5,699 bases of DNA from Candidatus Electronema nielsenii (GCA_026122915.1 JAGIXO010000102.1:1-5699), one strand, 5' to 3'; positions 1 to 5,195 are shown, counted from the stretch's first letter. Made by a program: numbers and translations. The notes: generated by a model from the sequence alone, not told the origin.

Positions 1-23
1 ATCAAGTTTAAAAGAGTTGCACA

Positions 24-587
24 TTAGGTAAGTTCCCTGTCTTTTTTGAAAAACAAGGCGGCGGTGACTTCAGGGATTGTACTCGCAACTGCGGAAACGA
101 TTCCTGCAACTGTTTGCCCGCCAAGCAGCAGACCAACCGCAGTAAGAACAACGAAAAAACCAAGACTGGAAAATACCAGCGTAAGTTTAAAAAATTGATT
201 TGATTCTTTTCTTGCTTGATCAATATTTCGTTCAAGCTGTTCAAGATTCATACGGACTGCGGCATTTATCCGTTCAAAAGCCTGATCTTCATACACAACT
301 CTTTTGTTTGCACCTAAATGATGAGATATTACTGTATTGGAACCGGTTACGATTTGAATCGGATCGCGTTTTGCCTCTGTAATGCCAATATCATTTCCGC
401 CAATATTTATAACAGAACCTCCAGAAACAGCATTTATTATATTTGATGTAGCTTGCCCTGTTCCCTCCCAGCCCGCCGCTATCTTAATAGCTCTATTTTT
501 ACGCGGCTGCTCTGAACCATCAGCTTGTTCCGGCTCAGATATTTCTCCCGTAGAGATTATTTTTTTCTCTATATTTTGTTGAGACAT
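24..587 (-). CDS. Small two-helix membrane protein, TRADD-N-associated membrane domain-like
   Basis: A 187-residue protein of uncertain function. Residues 1-50 are polar and probably disordered. Residues 50-90 are Gly/Ile/Val/Asn-rich, with short beta-like stretches such as SGGSVINIGGNDIGIT and DPIQIVTGSNTVIS. Residues 98-131 are a charged, probably coiled-coil helix. Two hydrophobic helices follow at about 133-155 and 158-180, separated by a short GGQT turn, and the protein ends in a basic KKDRELT tail. The helix, hairpin of two membrane helices and short tail resemble the TRADD-N-associated two-helix membrane domain described in bacterial (mostly cyanobacterial) conflict systems. I recognise this from memory of the family and have not searched it. 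No signal peptide is seen. The gene starts about 20 bases after the thyX stop on the same strand, so cotranscription with pgsA-thyX is likely. Its codons are more AT-rich than those of thyX and pgsA, which suggests later acquisition. The reading frame is convincing; the family call is moderate. Confidence 0.75.
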   Translation of the reverse strand: MSQQNIEKKIISTGEISEPEQADGSEQPRKNRAIKIAAGWEGTGQATSNIINAVSGGSVINIGGNDIGITEAKRDPIQIVTGSNTVISHHLGANKRVVYEDQAFERINAAVRMNLEQLERNIDQARKESNQFFKLTLVFSSLGFFVVLTAVGLLLGGQTVAGIVSAVASTIPEVTAALFFKKDRELT

Positions 588-593
588 ATTTAT

Positions 594-599
594 CACCTT
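594..599 (-). promoter_or_regulatory. Shine-Dalgarno AAGGTG that decides the start of the membrane protein gene
   Basis: Read on the minus strand, AAGGTG is followed by ATAAAT and then ATG at 587. A GTG at 596 is in frame and would add three residues, but it lies inside this ribosome-binding site and has no proper site of its own. The ATG at 587, with a 6-base spacing, is therefore preferred. Confidence 0.6.
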
Positions 600-612
600 A
601 GTTTTAAACTAA
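598..612. repeat. 15-base AT-rich palindrome between thyX and the membrane protein gene
   Basis: TTAGTTT and AAACTAA flank a single central base, giving a perfect palindrome. It covers the thyX stop codon (609-611) and touches the Shine-Dalgarno of the next gene. It lacks a GC-rich stem, so it does not look like a terminator. It could be a weak RNA hairpin, a protein site, or chance. Confidence 0.4.
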
Positions 613-1541
613 TATGCAAACACCTCTGAAAACCTTTGCTGAAACTCCTCCCGCAGCGGCACCATCACCTCGCGCATAGACGGCTCTGCCGCCTTAGAAC
701 AGCGCAGTTTGAAGATATGTCGCCACTGCTCCAAGTTGGCATAGACAATGATTTCCGTCTTACAAGAGTTGGGTAGTACGGTGCGAGCGGCCTGAGCCGT
801 GGAGGTCTCCAGCAGGCGCAGATAACGCCGCTCCGTCTCCTCCATAGCCTGCTGCCAGACGGTGTATTCTTCGCTGCCTTCTTCCCAGAACATTGGCTTG
901 ATAAAGGTCACTTCGCTGCCGAACTTGTCATCGCTGTAGCGGCAATAACGTTGTGATTCTTGGAGAAATGATGCGGCCCTGTGACGAACAATTTCATGCG
1001 TCACGGCCCGATTGACGATAAATTTCACCGCAATGTGCCGATGTTTGACCAGCTTGTCTGCAGGTAGCTGATCGATATCCTCCAGCGGCACTTTGCGGGC
1101 CGTGATTGACGGAACAGCGGCAAGCCCGCCTTCTGGCAAAATAGTGCTGAAAAAATACGAATGGCGTTCATTTAGACAAGCGCAAACCGCCCGAACAATG
1201 GTGCAAGCCGGGTGAAACATCAACATTTCCCGAAAAGCTCGGATACTGCCAGTGATGAGCAGGCGATTTCCTTCCCGGCTGATGTGCAAATATTTTGGCT
1301 GGCAGAGAAAAAGCTCTGCCGCCGCGTTTTCATCCGCGCAGACCTCCAGCGTCACCACGCCCATTTCTAACACCGAGTTGTGGCCGTGTTCTGCCATCTT
1401 GGCAACAAAAGGCAAGGCTGATTCTTGACTGATTCTGTCCTCGCTCTTGTAACAAATGCGCCCGCAGTATTCGATGCGGACAGCGAGGCTTTGCTGGTCA
1501 AGATGATCAAGAATTTCGTAATATGGTGAGATAATTTTCAT
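609..1541 (-). CDS. thyX: Flavin-dependent thymidylate synthase ThyX
   Basis: Makes dTMP from dUMP in the cytoplasm, using methylene-tetrahydrofolate as carbon donor and FAD/NADPH for reduction; it replaces ThyA. The ThyX signature is present: RHRAASFLQES at residues 186-196 (the RHR-x7-S motif that holds FAD and dUMP), followed by QRY at 197-199. Other family features are HGHNSVLE at 52-59, a conserved Arg in ARTVLPNS (252-259), and the C-terminal stretch running from N269 to R280 and on to MREV (289-292). At 310 residues it is longer than the common 210-260. The extra length appears to lie in the middle, about residues 100-165, ahead of the signature. The start is firm: AGGTGG lies 6 bases before the ATG, and the ATG overlaps the pgsA stop as ATGA, so translation is probably coupled to pgsA. 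All key residues I can check are present. Very confident in the family. Confidence 0.95.
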   Translation of the reverse strand: MKIISPYYEILDHLDQQSLAVRIEYCGRICYKSEDRISQESALPFVAKMAEHGHNSVLEMGVVTLEVCADENAAAELFLCQPKYLHISREGNRLLITGSIRAFREMLMFHPACTIVRAVCACLNERHSYFFSTILPEGGLAAVPSITARKVPLEDIDQLPADKLVKHRHIAVKFIVNRAVTHEIVRHRAASFLQESQRYCRYSDDKFGSEVTFIKPMFWEEGSEEYTVWQQAMEETERRYLRLLETSTAQAARTVLPNSCKTEIIVYANLEQWRHIFKLRCSKAAEPSMREVMVPLREEFQQRFSEVFAY

Positions 1542-2101
1542 GATTGCCCACCTGCTTCAGGAAGAAAAACACGGCGTAATCGGTAGAAATAATCAACACC
1601 CGACCACAACGTCAGCACCAAGGCGATATAAACAAGAACCATGCCGATTTGATGAAGAAAAGGAATCGGCAGCACACCGAGCGGGAAAATCAGGACACCG
1701 AGGCCGACATATTGGGTGATGGATTTGAGCTTACCCAAGCCGCTGGCGGCGACAACGATACCGGCGGATGAAGCAATGCCCCGCAACCCTGTCACCAGTA
1801 GCTCGCGAGAGAGAATCAGCAGAGCGATCCAAGCGGGCAGTCGATTCAGAGGAATGAGCATGATCAGGGCCGTAGCAACGAGGAGTTTGTCCGCTAACGG
1901 GTCGATCAGCTTACCTAAATTGCTGACCGCGCCGTAGCGACGGGCCACGTAGCCGTCGAGCAGATCAGTGACAGCAGCGATTGTGAAGAGCAAGCAGCAG
2001 AACACCGCCAGAACTTTTGTCTGCTCAAGCATGAGCAGCACGGCCAGCAGGGCAGTGAGGATAAGGCGAGCGGCGGTGATTAGATTCGGCAGGTGTTTCA
2101 T
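1538..2101 (-). CDS. pgsA: CDP-diacylglycerol--glycerol-3-phosphate 3-phosphatidyltransferase
   Basis: Inner-membrane enzyme that transfers the phosphatidyl group from CDP-diacylglycerol to glycerol-3-phosphate, giving phosphatidylglycerophosphate, the committed step to phosphatidylglycerol and cardiolipin. The CDP-alcohol phosphatidyltransferase motif is complete: D46, D49-G50, A53-R54, G63, D67 and D71, within the stretch from TDLLDG to DPLADK. SRELLVTGLR (98-107) and GKLKSITQ (123-130) are typical of PgsA rather than of PssA or cardiolipin synthases. About five to six hydrophobic helices surround these, and the length of 187 residues is normal for the family. The ATG at 2101 has only a poor upstream Shine-Dalgarno, and the frame is closed by a stop (2129-2131) without another start, so no longer form exists. 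It is first in the visible operon and overlaps thyX by 4 bases. Essential housekeeping function. Confidence 0.95.
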   Translation of the reverse strand: MKHLPNLITAARLILTALLAVLLMLEQTKVLAVFCCLLFTIAAVTDLLDGYVARRYGAVSNLGKLIDPLADKLLVATALIMLIPLNRLPAWIALLILSRELLVTGLRGIASSAGIVVAASGLGKLKSITQYVGLGVLIFPLGVLPIPFLHQIGMVLVYIALVLTLWSGVDYFYRLRRVFLPEAGGQS

Positions 2102-2395
2102 CGGGCGCGTGTTGTTTAAGGGGGATGGTCATGCCCGATAATGTACCGCGTTTTACGATGCGATGCTGTTTCTTTGTGCGGTGGGACAAATTTTTTGACG
2201 AACAAGAGAGATGAGAAGCTGCTTTGCTCGCGTAGAGGAAACTTTTGGTGTCTATCCTTGAGACAGTCTGCTAACAAGCTGACATCAAACGCAATCAACT
2301 CAAGCTGTTTTTTGCTCTTGACAGCTACGCGGTGTTAATGGAAAAATAATCATAACCGACAGATGATTAACTCATCCTTTTCAAGAATCTCTATT
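2102..2395. other. Divergent intergenic region between pgsA and the secreted-protein gene
   Basis: About 294 bases that must carry the promoters of pgsA (minus) and of the secreted protein (plus). On the plus strand there is a perfect TTGACA at 2318-2323, but no good -10 at the right distance: 17 bases downstream lies GAAAAA, and AATAAT at 2345-2350 is 21 bases away. No convincing minus-strand promoter is visible. A 6-base inverted repeat, TCGGGC (2101-2106) and GCCCGA (2133-2138), lies in the presumed pgsA leader. The short open frames on both strands look like chance. Confidence 0.4.
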
Positions 2396-2740
2396 ATGAA
2401 AATCACAATTCTTGTTTCTCTTGTTTCTCTTGTTGCTATGACAGTAACAACAGTTCTGTCAGGCATGAATTCAGCCGAAGCTGAAACCATTTCCGGGAAA
2501 GTTGCTGCTATTACGAAAGGCAGTAAATCTACAGCAGTTGAAATCTCTCCGCCTTCGTCCGGTACCTCACCATCCTATCGTTATTCTATTTCAACTACCT
2601 TTCAGGAAATTGCTGACATGCTTTTGCAGGCTATGGAAGCAAAGACATCTGTCACTATTGTCAGCTCAGGAAACTGCGCACCGGTGGGGAATTTGAGAGA
2701 TTGTGGGAGCATAGTCTCAGTAGAAGCAGCGAAATTATAA
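2396..2740 (+). CDS. Small secreted or periplasmic protein of unknown function
   Basis: I do not recognise a family. The 114-residue product begins MK, followed by a long hydrophobic core (ITILVSLVSLVAMTVTTVLSG), and a signal-peptidase I-like site AEA at 27-29, cutting before E30. It should therefore be exported as a mature protein of about 85 residues. The mature part starts ISGKVAAITKGSKSTAVEI, which looks like an opening beta-strand pair of an OB-like barrel. It has a helical patch FQEIADMLLQAMEAK (69-83), then a strand and a loop with two cysteines (C94, C103) that could form a disulfide in the periplasm. An upstream in-frame ATG at 2363 would add 11 polar residues before the signal peptide. 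The start at 2396 gives a normal signal peptide and is preferred, although neither has a strong Shine-Dalgarno. It is divergent from pgsA and convergent with rpsU. Confidence 0.7.
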   Translation: MKITILVSLVSLVAMTVTTVLSGMNSAEAETISGKVAAITKGSKSTAVEISPPSSGTSPSYRYSISTTFQEIADMLLQAMEAKTSVTIVSSGNCAPVGNLRDCGSIVSVEAAKL

Positions 2741-2839
2741 TTCCTGCGTTGAGACCGCTTTTGTCAACAACGTGGGTGTTTGAATCTCGCGGAGGTAGCA
2801 GTCTGATCAAGACTTACTGGGGGGAGGGAAGAGAGGGCG

Positions 2840-2874
2840 AAAAAAAGCCCTGTCAGCTGGAACAGCGACAGGGC
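2840..2874 (-). terminator. Intrinsic terminator of rpsU
   Basis: Read on the minus strand, an 8-base GC-rich stem (2847-2854 with 2867-2874), extended by 4 more pairs (2856-2859 with 2863-2866) across a one-base bulge, closes a three-base loop. Seven T residues follow directly (2840-2846). It lies just after the rpsU stop. On the plus strand no T-tract follows the stem, so it works mainly for rpsU. Confidence 0.9.
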
Positions 2875-2888
2875 CTGACAGCCTGAAT

Positions 2889-3083
2889 CTAAAACCGGTT
2901 TTTCAGCCGGTTGTACTTGCGCAGCTTGCGCAGGGCTTCGGCAGACTTGCGGCGTTTTTTGATGCTCGGCTTCTCGTAAGCTTCGCGCCGTTTGAGTTCA
3001 CGTTTGATGCCGTCAATCTGCAATTTCTTCTTCAGTTGGCGGATCGCGTACTCAAGGTCTCCTTTGACTTCAACCTCTATCAT
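2889..3083 (-). CDS. rpsU: 30S ribosomal protein S21 (bS21)
   Basis: Small-subunit ribosomal protein near the anti-Shine-Dalgarno end of 16S rRNA, involved in translation initiation. The 64-residue, very basic product has the family layout: a short N-terminal strand (MIEVEVK), the DLEYAIRQLKKKL helix, and the hallmark RRE-YEKPS region (ELKRREAYEKPS, 29-40). A long Arg/Lys helix, KKRRKSAEALRKLRKYNR, follows. The length is normal. AGGA lies about 12 bases before the ATG, a rather long spacing. It is a single-gene unit with its own promoter and terminator. In many bacteria rpsU is followed by a GatB/YqeY gene or by dnaG; here neither follows. Confidence 0.95.
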   Translation of the reverse strand: MIEVEVKGDLEYAIRQLKKKLQIDGIKRELKRREAYEKPSIKKRRKSAEALRKLRKYNRLKNRF

Positions 3084-3154
3084 GAAAGAATCACATCCTT
3101 TTTACTAATGGCATGTCCCATCTGCGTATTCATCTTGAAGTGCATAAGCGGGAT

Positions 3155-3183
3155 AATTTATGCCAAACGCCGGGACATGTCAA
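3155..3183 (-). promoter_or_regulatory. Sigma70-type promoter of rpsU
   Basis: On the minus strand there is a perfect -35 TTGACA (3178-3183), a 17-base spacer, and -10 TAAATT (3155-3160, 4 of 6). Transcription would start near 3148, leaving a leader of about 65 bases before rpsU. CATGTCCC (3112-3119) in the leader is the reverse complement of GGGACATG (3172-3179) in the promoter; this may be chance. Confidence 0.7.
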
Positions 3184-3346
3184 CGCTTTTCTGAATTTTA
3201 TCGACCAAAGAAGTGCAGGCGCGTAGCCAGCTTCACATCCAGTACATCCAAAGTTGAAAAGACGGGGAATATCTCCGAACCGGTTAACCGTGCTGCGGTT
3301 TGTTAACCTCTCTCCTCTTGACTGACAAGCAACCCTCAGCATTTCC

Positions 3347-3375
3347 TTGACAAAGCCTGCGCAGCTCTTTAGGAT
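3347..3375 (+). promoter_or_regulatory. Sigma70-type promoter candidate of the LRR gene
   Basis: TTGACA (3347-3352), a 17-base spacer, and TAGGAT (3370-3375, 4 of 6). The predicted start near 3382 leaves a structured leader of about 110 bases before the ATG at 3491. It is the best promoter-like sequence on the plus strand ahead of the gene. Confidence 0.6.
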
Positions 3376-3445
3376 GGGCTGCATCAGGTTGTGAGCAGAT
3401 AATCTCCGGCCTAAGCGGTTCGCAGGCGGCTCCTGCGCGGTCAGA

Positions 3446-3471
3446 AAAACTGATGGGTACCCTCCAGTTTT
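3446..3471. repeat. Imperfect 26-base palindrome in the LRR leader
   Basis: AAAACTG and CAGTTTT (outer 7-base arms) enclose GGGTACCC, with two mismatched positions on each side. It looks like a weak bidirectional terminator hairpin, but no gene that would end here is visible on either strand. It lies 7 bases before the perfect palindrome at 3479-3504, so the two may form one repeat element. Confidence 0.6.
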
Positions 3472-3478
3472 CCTCCCG

Positions 3479-3504
3479 TAGGGACACGACATGTCGTGTC
3501 CCTA
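3479..3504. repeat. Perfect 26-base palindrome overlapping the LRR start
   Basis: The left arm, TAGGGACACGACA, is followed at once by its exact reverse complement, TGTCGTGTCCCTA, without a spacer. Palindromes of this GGGACACGACA kind resemble dispersed REP/MITE-type repeats found in many copies in some genomes; that is recalled, not searched. The left arm provides AGGGA and the centre provides ATG, so the repeat contains a full translation start on both strands. Confidence 0.9.
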
Positions 3505-4909
3505 TCCCACAAACAACACAGATGCGCAGGCGATGGAACCCAGATATTTGCTTGAAAAGATACAGCAGACAGCGGCCAAAAAAGCCGTCAGGCTTGACCT
3601 CCGCCATAAAGACATAGCCAGCCTGCCGACGGAGATTGGCAAGCTGACCACGCTGAACCGGCTTGACCTCAGACAGAACCGGCTGAGTGCTCTGCCGTCT
3701 GAAATTGGGGAGCTGACAAATTTGACCCGCCTTGATCTTGGCGACAACTATCTGACAGCCCTGCCGCCGGAAATCTGCAAACTGACCAATCTGCAAGAGC
3801 TTGATCTTCACGAAAACCGACTGTCCGGCGTACCACTGGAAAGCTGCAAGCTCACGAGCCTGACTCGTCTTGACCTCAGCGGAAATCAGCTTTTTTCTCT
3901 GCCAAAAGAAATCAGCCAGTTAGTCAATTTGATGATGCTGCGCCTCGGCAGCTGTAGGCTCAAAGTACTGCCGTCAGGAATCGGCAGCCTGACCAATCTG
4001 CAACAGCTTGATCTTCAAGAAAATCGACTGTCCAGCCTGCCACGGGAGATCGGCCAGCTGATCAATCTGACCGCACTTCACCTCAGAGACAACAGACTCA
4101 TTTGCCTGCCGCCAGAAATTGGCGGACTGATCAATCTGACCGAGCTTGACCTCATCAGCAACAAGCTCAGTTCCTTGACACCGCAAATCGGCAGCCTGAC
4201 GCAACTGCGAGAGCTGCATCTCAGTTGCAACTATCTAACAGCATTGCCGCCGGAAATCGGGCTGCTGAACAAGCTGACCTGCCTTGACCTTGACAAAAAT
4301 CGGCTGACAGAGCTGCCGAGAGAGATTGGGCGGCTGAACAAGCTGTCGCAGCTCAGTCTCAGAGACTCTGCCCTGACCGCCCTGCCGCCGGAAATCGGCC
4401 AGCTCGCGAACCTGACCAGTCTTAATCTTGGCGACAATCAGCTTGCAGTCCTCTGCCCGGAAATTGGCCGACTGATAAATCTGACCGAACTTGACCTCGG
4501 CGGCAACAATCTCACCTGCCTGCCCATAGAAATTGGCCAGTTGAGCAGCTTGACAAACCTTATGCTTTGGGGCAACCTGCTTGTCTCCCTGCCGAAGGAA
4601 CTCTTCCAGCTCGTCAATCTGACAAAACTGCATCTCAGTGACAACCAGTTGACAGAACTGCCGCCGGAAATCGGCCAGCTGACCAAGTTGACCAAGCTGT
4701 CCCTTTGGGATAACCAGCTTGCTTCCCTGCCGCCAGAAATCGGCAGATTGATCAATCTGACCGAGCTTAACCTCAGCGGCAACAAGCTCACCAGCCTGCC
4801 GGAGGAACTTGCCCTGCTGACGAACCTGACTAATCTTCAGCTTGATGACAATCTGCTGAACCAAGTGCCACCAAACCTCAGAAAGGTGACAAACCAGGAG
4901 ACTCTTTGA
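3491..4909 (+). CDS. Leucine-rich-repeat protein, 19 LRR units
   Basis: A 472-residue soluble protein, no signal peptide, almost entirely LRRs. After a short helical cap (MEPRYLLEKIQQTAAKK, 15-31), nineteen 23-residue units run from L35 to the end. Their consensus is LDLxxNxLxxLP followed by xEIGxLxNLTx, the plant/bacterial SDS22-like or ROCO-type class seen in intracellular bacterial LRR proteins. Units deviate at C-bearing positions (for example GSCRLKVLPSGIG), which marks them as diverged rather than freshly duplicated. Such solenoids bind proteins; the partner is unknown. Many relatives carry a Roc-COR GTPase, TIR or other effector, and none is seen here. Start: the ATG at 3491 has AGGGA 6 bases upstream but both lie in a palindrome. 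The ATG at 3533 would give exactly the cap plus LRRs but lacks a Shine-Dalgarno. The frame ends at a prfB-like CTT TGA site, so a longer product of 514 residues is possible. Confidence 0.85.
   Translation: MSCPYPTNNTDAQAMEPRYLLEKIQQTAAKKAVRLDLRHKDIASLPTEIGKLTTLNRLDLRQNRLSALPSEIGELTNLTRLDLGDNYLTALPPEICKLTNLQELDLHENRLSGVPLESCKLTSLTRLDLSGNQLFSLPKEISQLVNLMMLRLGSCRLKVLPSGIGSLTNLQQLDLQENRLSSLPREIGQLINLTALHLRDNRLICLPPEIGGLINLTELDLISNKLSSLTPQIGSLTQLRELHLSCNYLTALPPEIGLLNKLTCLDLDKNRLTELPREIGRLNKLSQLSLRDSALTALPPEIGQLANLTSLNLGDNQLAVLCPEIGRLINLTELDLGGNNLTCLPIEIGQLSSLTNLMLWGNLLVSLPKELFQLVNLTKLHLSDNQLTELPPEIGQLTKLTKLSLWDNQLASLPPEIGRLINLTELNLSGNKLTSLPEELALLTNLTNLQLDDNLLNQVPPNLRKVTNQETL
3593..4909 (+). repeat. 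69-base tandem repeats encoding the LRR solenoid
   Basis: Nineteen in-frame units of 69 bases. Each contains variants of CTGCCGCCGGAAATCGG, CAGCTGAC and CTTGACCTC. Periodicity is exact from first to last unit, with no unit shorter or longer than 23 codons except one extra codon at the end. The bias leaves other frames and the antisense strand open for long stretches, which creates false genes there. Confidence 0.9.
4896..4909 (+). promoter_or_regulatory. Candidate prfB-like +1 ribosomal frameshift site
   Basis: AGGAG (4896-4900), three bases (ACT), then CTT TGA (4904-4909). In the RF2 gene prfB the recoding signal is a Shine-Dalgarno-like AGGGGG, three bases, then CTT TGA; the leucine tRNA slips from CUU to UUU and reads on in the +1 frame. 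The layout here matches in motif and spacing. The base after the stop is A, while prfB has C. After the slip the next codon is GAA at 4908. Confidence 0.5.
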
Positions 4910-5036
4910 AGTTAAAAAACTTTTTCGAGTCCACGGCAGAAGCGCCGCCAACAGCCTCTTTGAGATAAAGCCAAGCATTTTGGGAGTCAGCGTCAACCTC
5001 AGCAAGGCATTTAAAAAAATCATCACCATCCAATGA
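4908..5036 (+). CDS. Candidate C-terminal tail of the LRR protein in the +1 frame
   Basis: A 42-codon open stretch directly after the LRR stop, one base out of frame, ending at TGA 5034-5036. It has no ATG or GTG start, so it makes sense only as a continuation of the LRR protein by frameshift, or as a gene split by an indel. It reads EVKKLFRVHGRSAANS, then LFEIKPSILGVSVNL, then SKAFKKIITIQ. It is basic with a plausible beta-strand followed by an amphipathic helix. Its codons end in C again and again (GTC, CAC, GGC, AGC, GCC, AAC, CTC, ATC), like those of the LRR gene, which supports coding. I recall short tails of this kind (strand, G, strand, NLxxxF helix) closing other bacterial LRR or effector proteins, but this is unsearched. 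Confidence 0.5.
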   Translation, partial: EVKKLFRVHGRSAANSLFEIKPSILGVSVNLSKAFKKIITIQ

Positions 5037-5188
5037 CGGAAATGAAGCCGGGCAAGAGCAAACACATCAGCAAGTTCTCTGACAACACACTGCTTAGTTG
5101 TTTGACAACTCCCCGGGCAGTTATCAGACAACTCCCTTGGGAGTTGCCACGCATCTTGCTTGGGAGTTCCCTGGCAACTAAGCAGTAA
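5033..5188 (+). CDS. Candidate 51-residue small ORF coupled to the LRR tail
   Basis: Begins with ATG at 5033, which overlaps the TGA of the +1-frame LRR tail as ATGA, the same arrangement used by the other gene pairs in this window. The product starts MTEMKPGKSKHISKFSDN, a polar and basic stretch with C-ending codons. It then enters the 23-base repeat array, where it becomes LSCLTTPRAVIRQLPWELPR and ends ILLGSSLATKQ. No Shine-Dalgarno is seen, so translation would depend on coupling. I recognise no family. The second half may simply be repeat DNA read by chance. Alternatively it is the decayed 5' part of a larger gene. Confidence 0.3.
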   Translation: MTEMKPGKSKHISKFSDNTLLSCLTTPRAVIRQLPWELPRILLGSSLATKQ

Positions 5189-5195
5189 GTTGCAT
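5058..5195. repeat. Degenerate 23-base tandem array of imperfect palindromes
   Basis: Six units start at 5058, 5081, 5104, 5127, 5150 and 5173. All carry AGTT at positions 16-19; units 2, 3, 4 and 6 carry CAAC at positions 3-6. The units at 5081, 5104 and 5127 all begin GACAAC, and TTGGGAGTT recurs at 5137 and 5160. Most units are themselves imperfect palindromes, best at 5127: CAACTCCC, two bases, GGGAGTTG. A further CGCATCT at 5196 repeats the start of the 5150 unit. The array ends about 37 bases before the antitoxin start, which fits an operator, a repeat element, or both. Confidence 0.65.
5083..5192. repeat. 110-base nested inverted repeat
   Basis: The outer arms are ACTGCTTAGTTG (5089-5100) and CAACTAAGCAGT (5175-5186), perfect over 12 bases. 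They are extended by CAAC (5083-5086) and GTTG (5189-5192) across a two-base mismatch. Inside, AACTCCC (5107-5113) pairs with GGGAGTT (5162-5168). The core is an 8-base hairpin (5129-5136 with 5139-5146) with a two-base loop. It could form a long cruciform or RNA hairpin, and resembles a MITE-like element. Confidence 0.75.

Larger units (their letters stand above)
3184..3478. other. Intergenic region upstream of the LRR gene
   Basis: No convincing gene here. It holds the LRR promoter candidate (3347-3375) and several small inverted repeats. GGTTAACCG (3282-3290) faces CGGTT and AACC (3296-3308) with a bulge. CGCAGG (3421-3426) faces CCTGCG (3432-3437). The imperfect palindrome at 3446-3471 is listed separately. 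The minus-strand frame that stays open here has no family features. Confidence 0.5.

Noticed and set aside
382..582. Plus-strand frame of 66 codons opposite the membrane protein gene
   Set aside because: It is antisense to a protein with clear membrane helices and a ribosome site; no features of its own.
2116..2338. Short open frames on both strands in the pgsA upstream region
   Set aside because: No ribosome sites, no domain features and unlike the codon usage of the neighbours.
3130..3492. Minus-strand frame of 120 codons starting in the palindrome (MSCPY)
   Set aside because: It runs through the rpsU promoter and leader. Composition is Cys/Arg-rich without pattern, and the start exists only because the palindrome is symmetric.
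3284..3811. Minus-strand open frame of 175 codons
   Set aside because: Its first half is antisense to LRR repeats and the rest covers the LRR leader and palindromes. No domain or ribosome site was seen.
4908..4925. AAGTT, AAAA, AACTT plus T-run as a terminator of the LRR gene
   Set aside because: The stem has only five mostly A/T pairs, too weak for an intrinsic terminator, and the +1 frame appears to be coding through it.
5102..5130. TTGACA at 5102-5107 as the -35 of a toxin-antitoxin promoter
   Set aside because: No acceptable -10 at 16-18 bases. The hexamer is part of the GACAAC repeat unit.
5058..5195. The array as a CRISPR
   Set aside because: The units are contiguous, degenerate and 23 bases long, with no unique spacers and no cas genes nearby.
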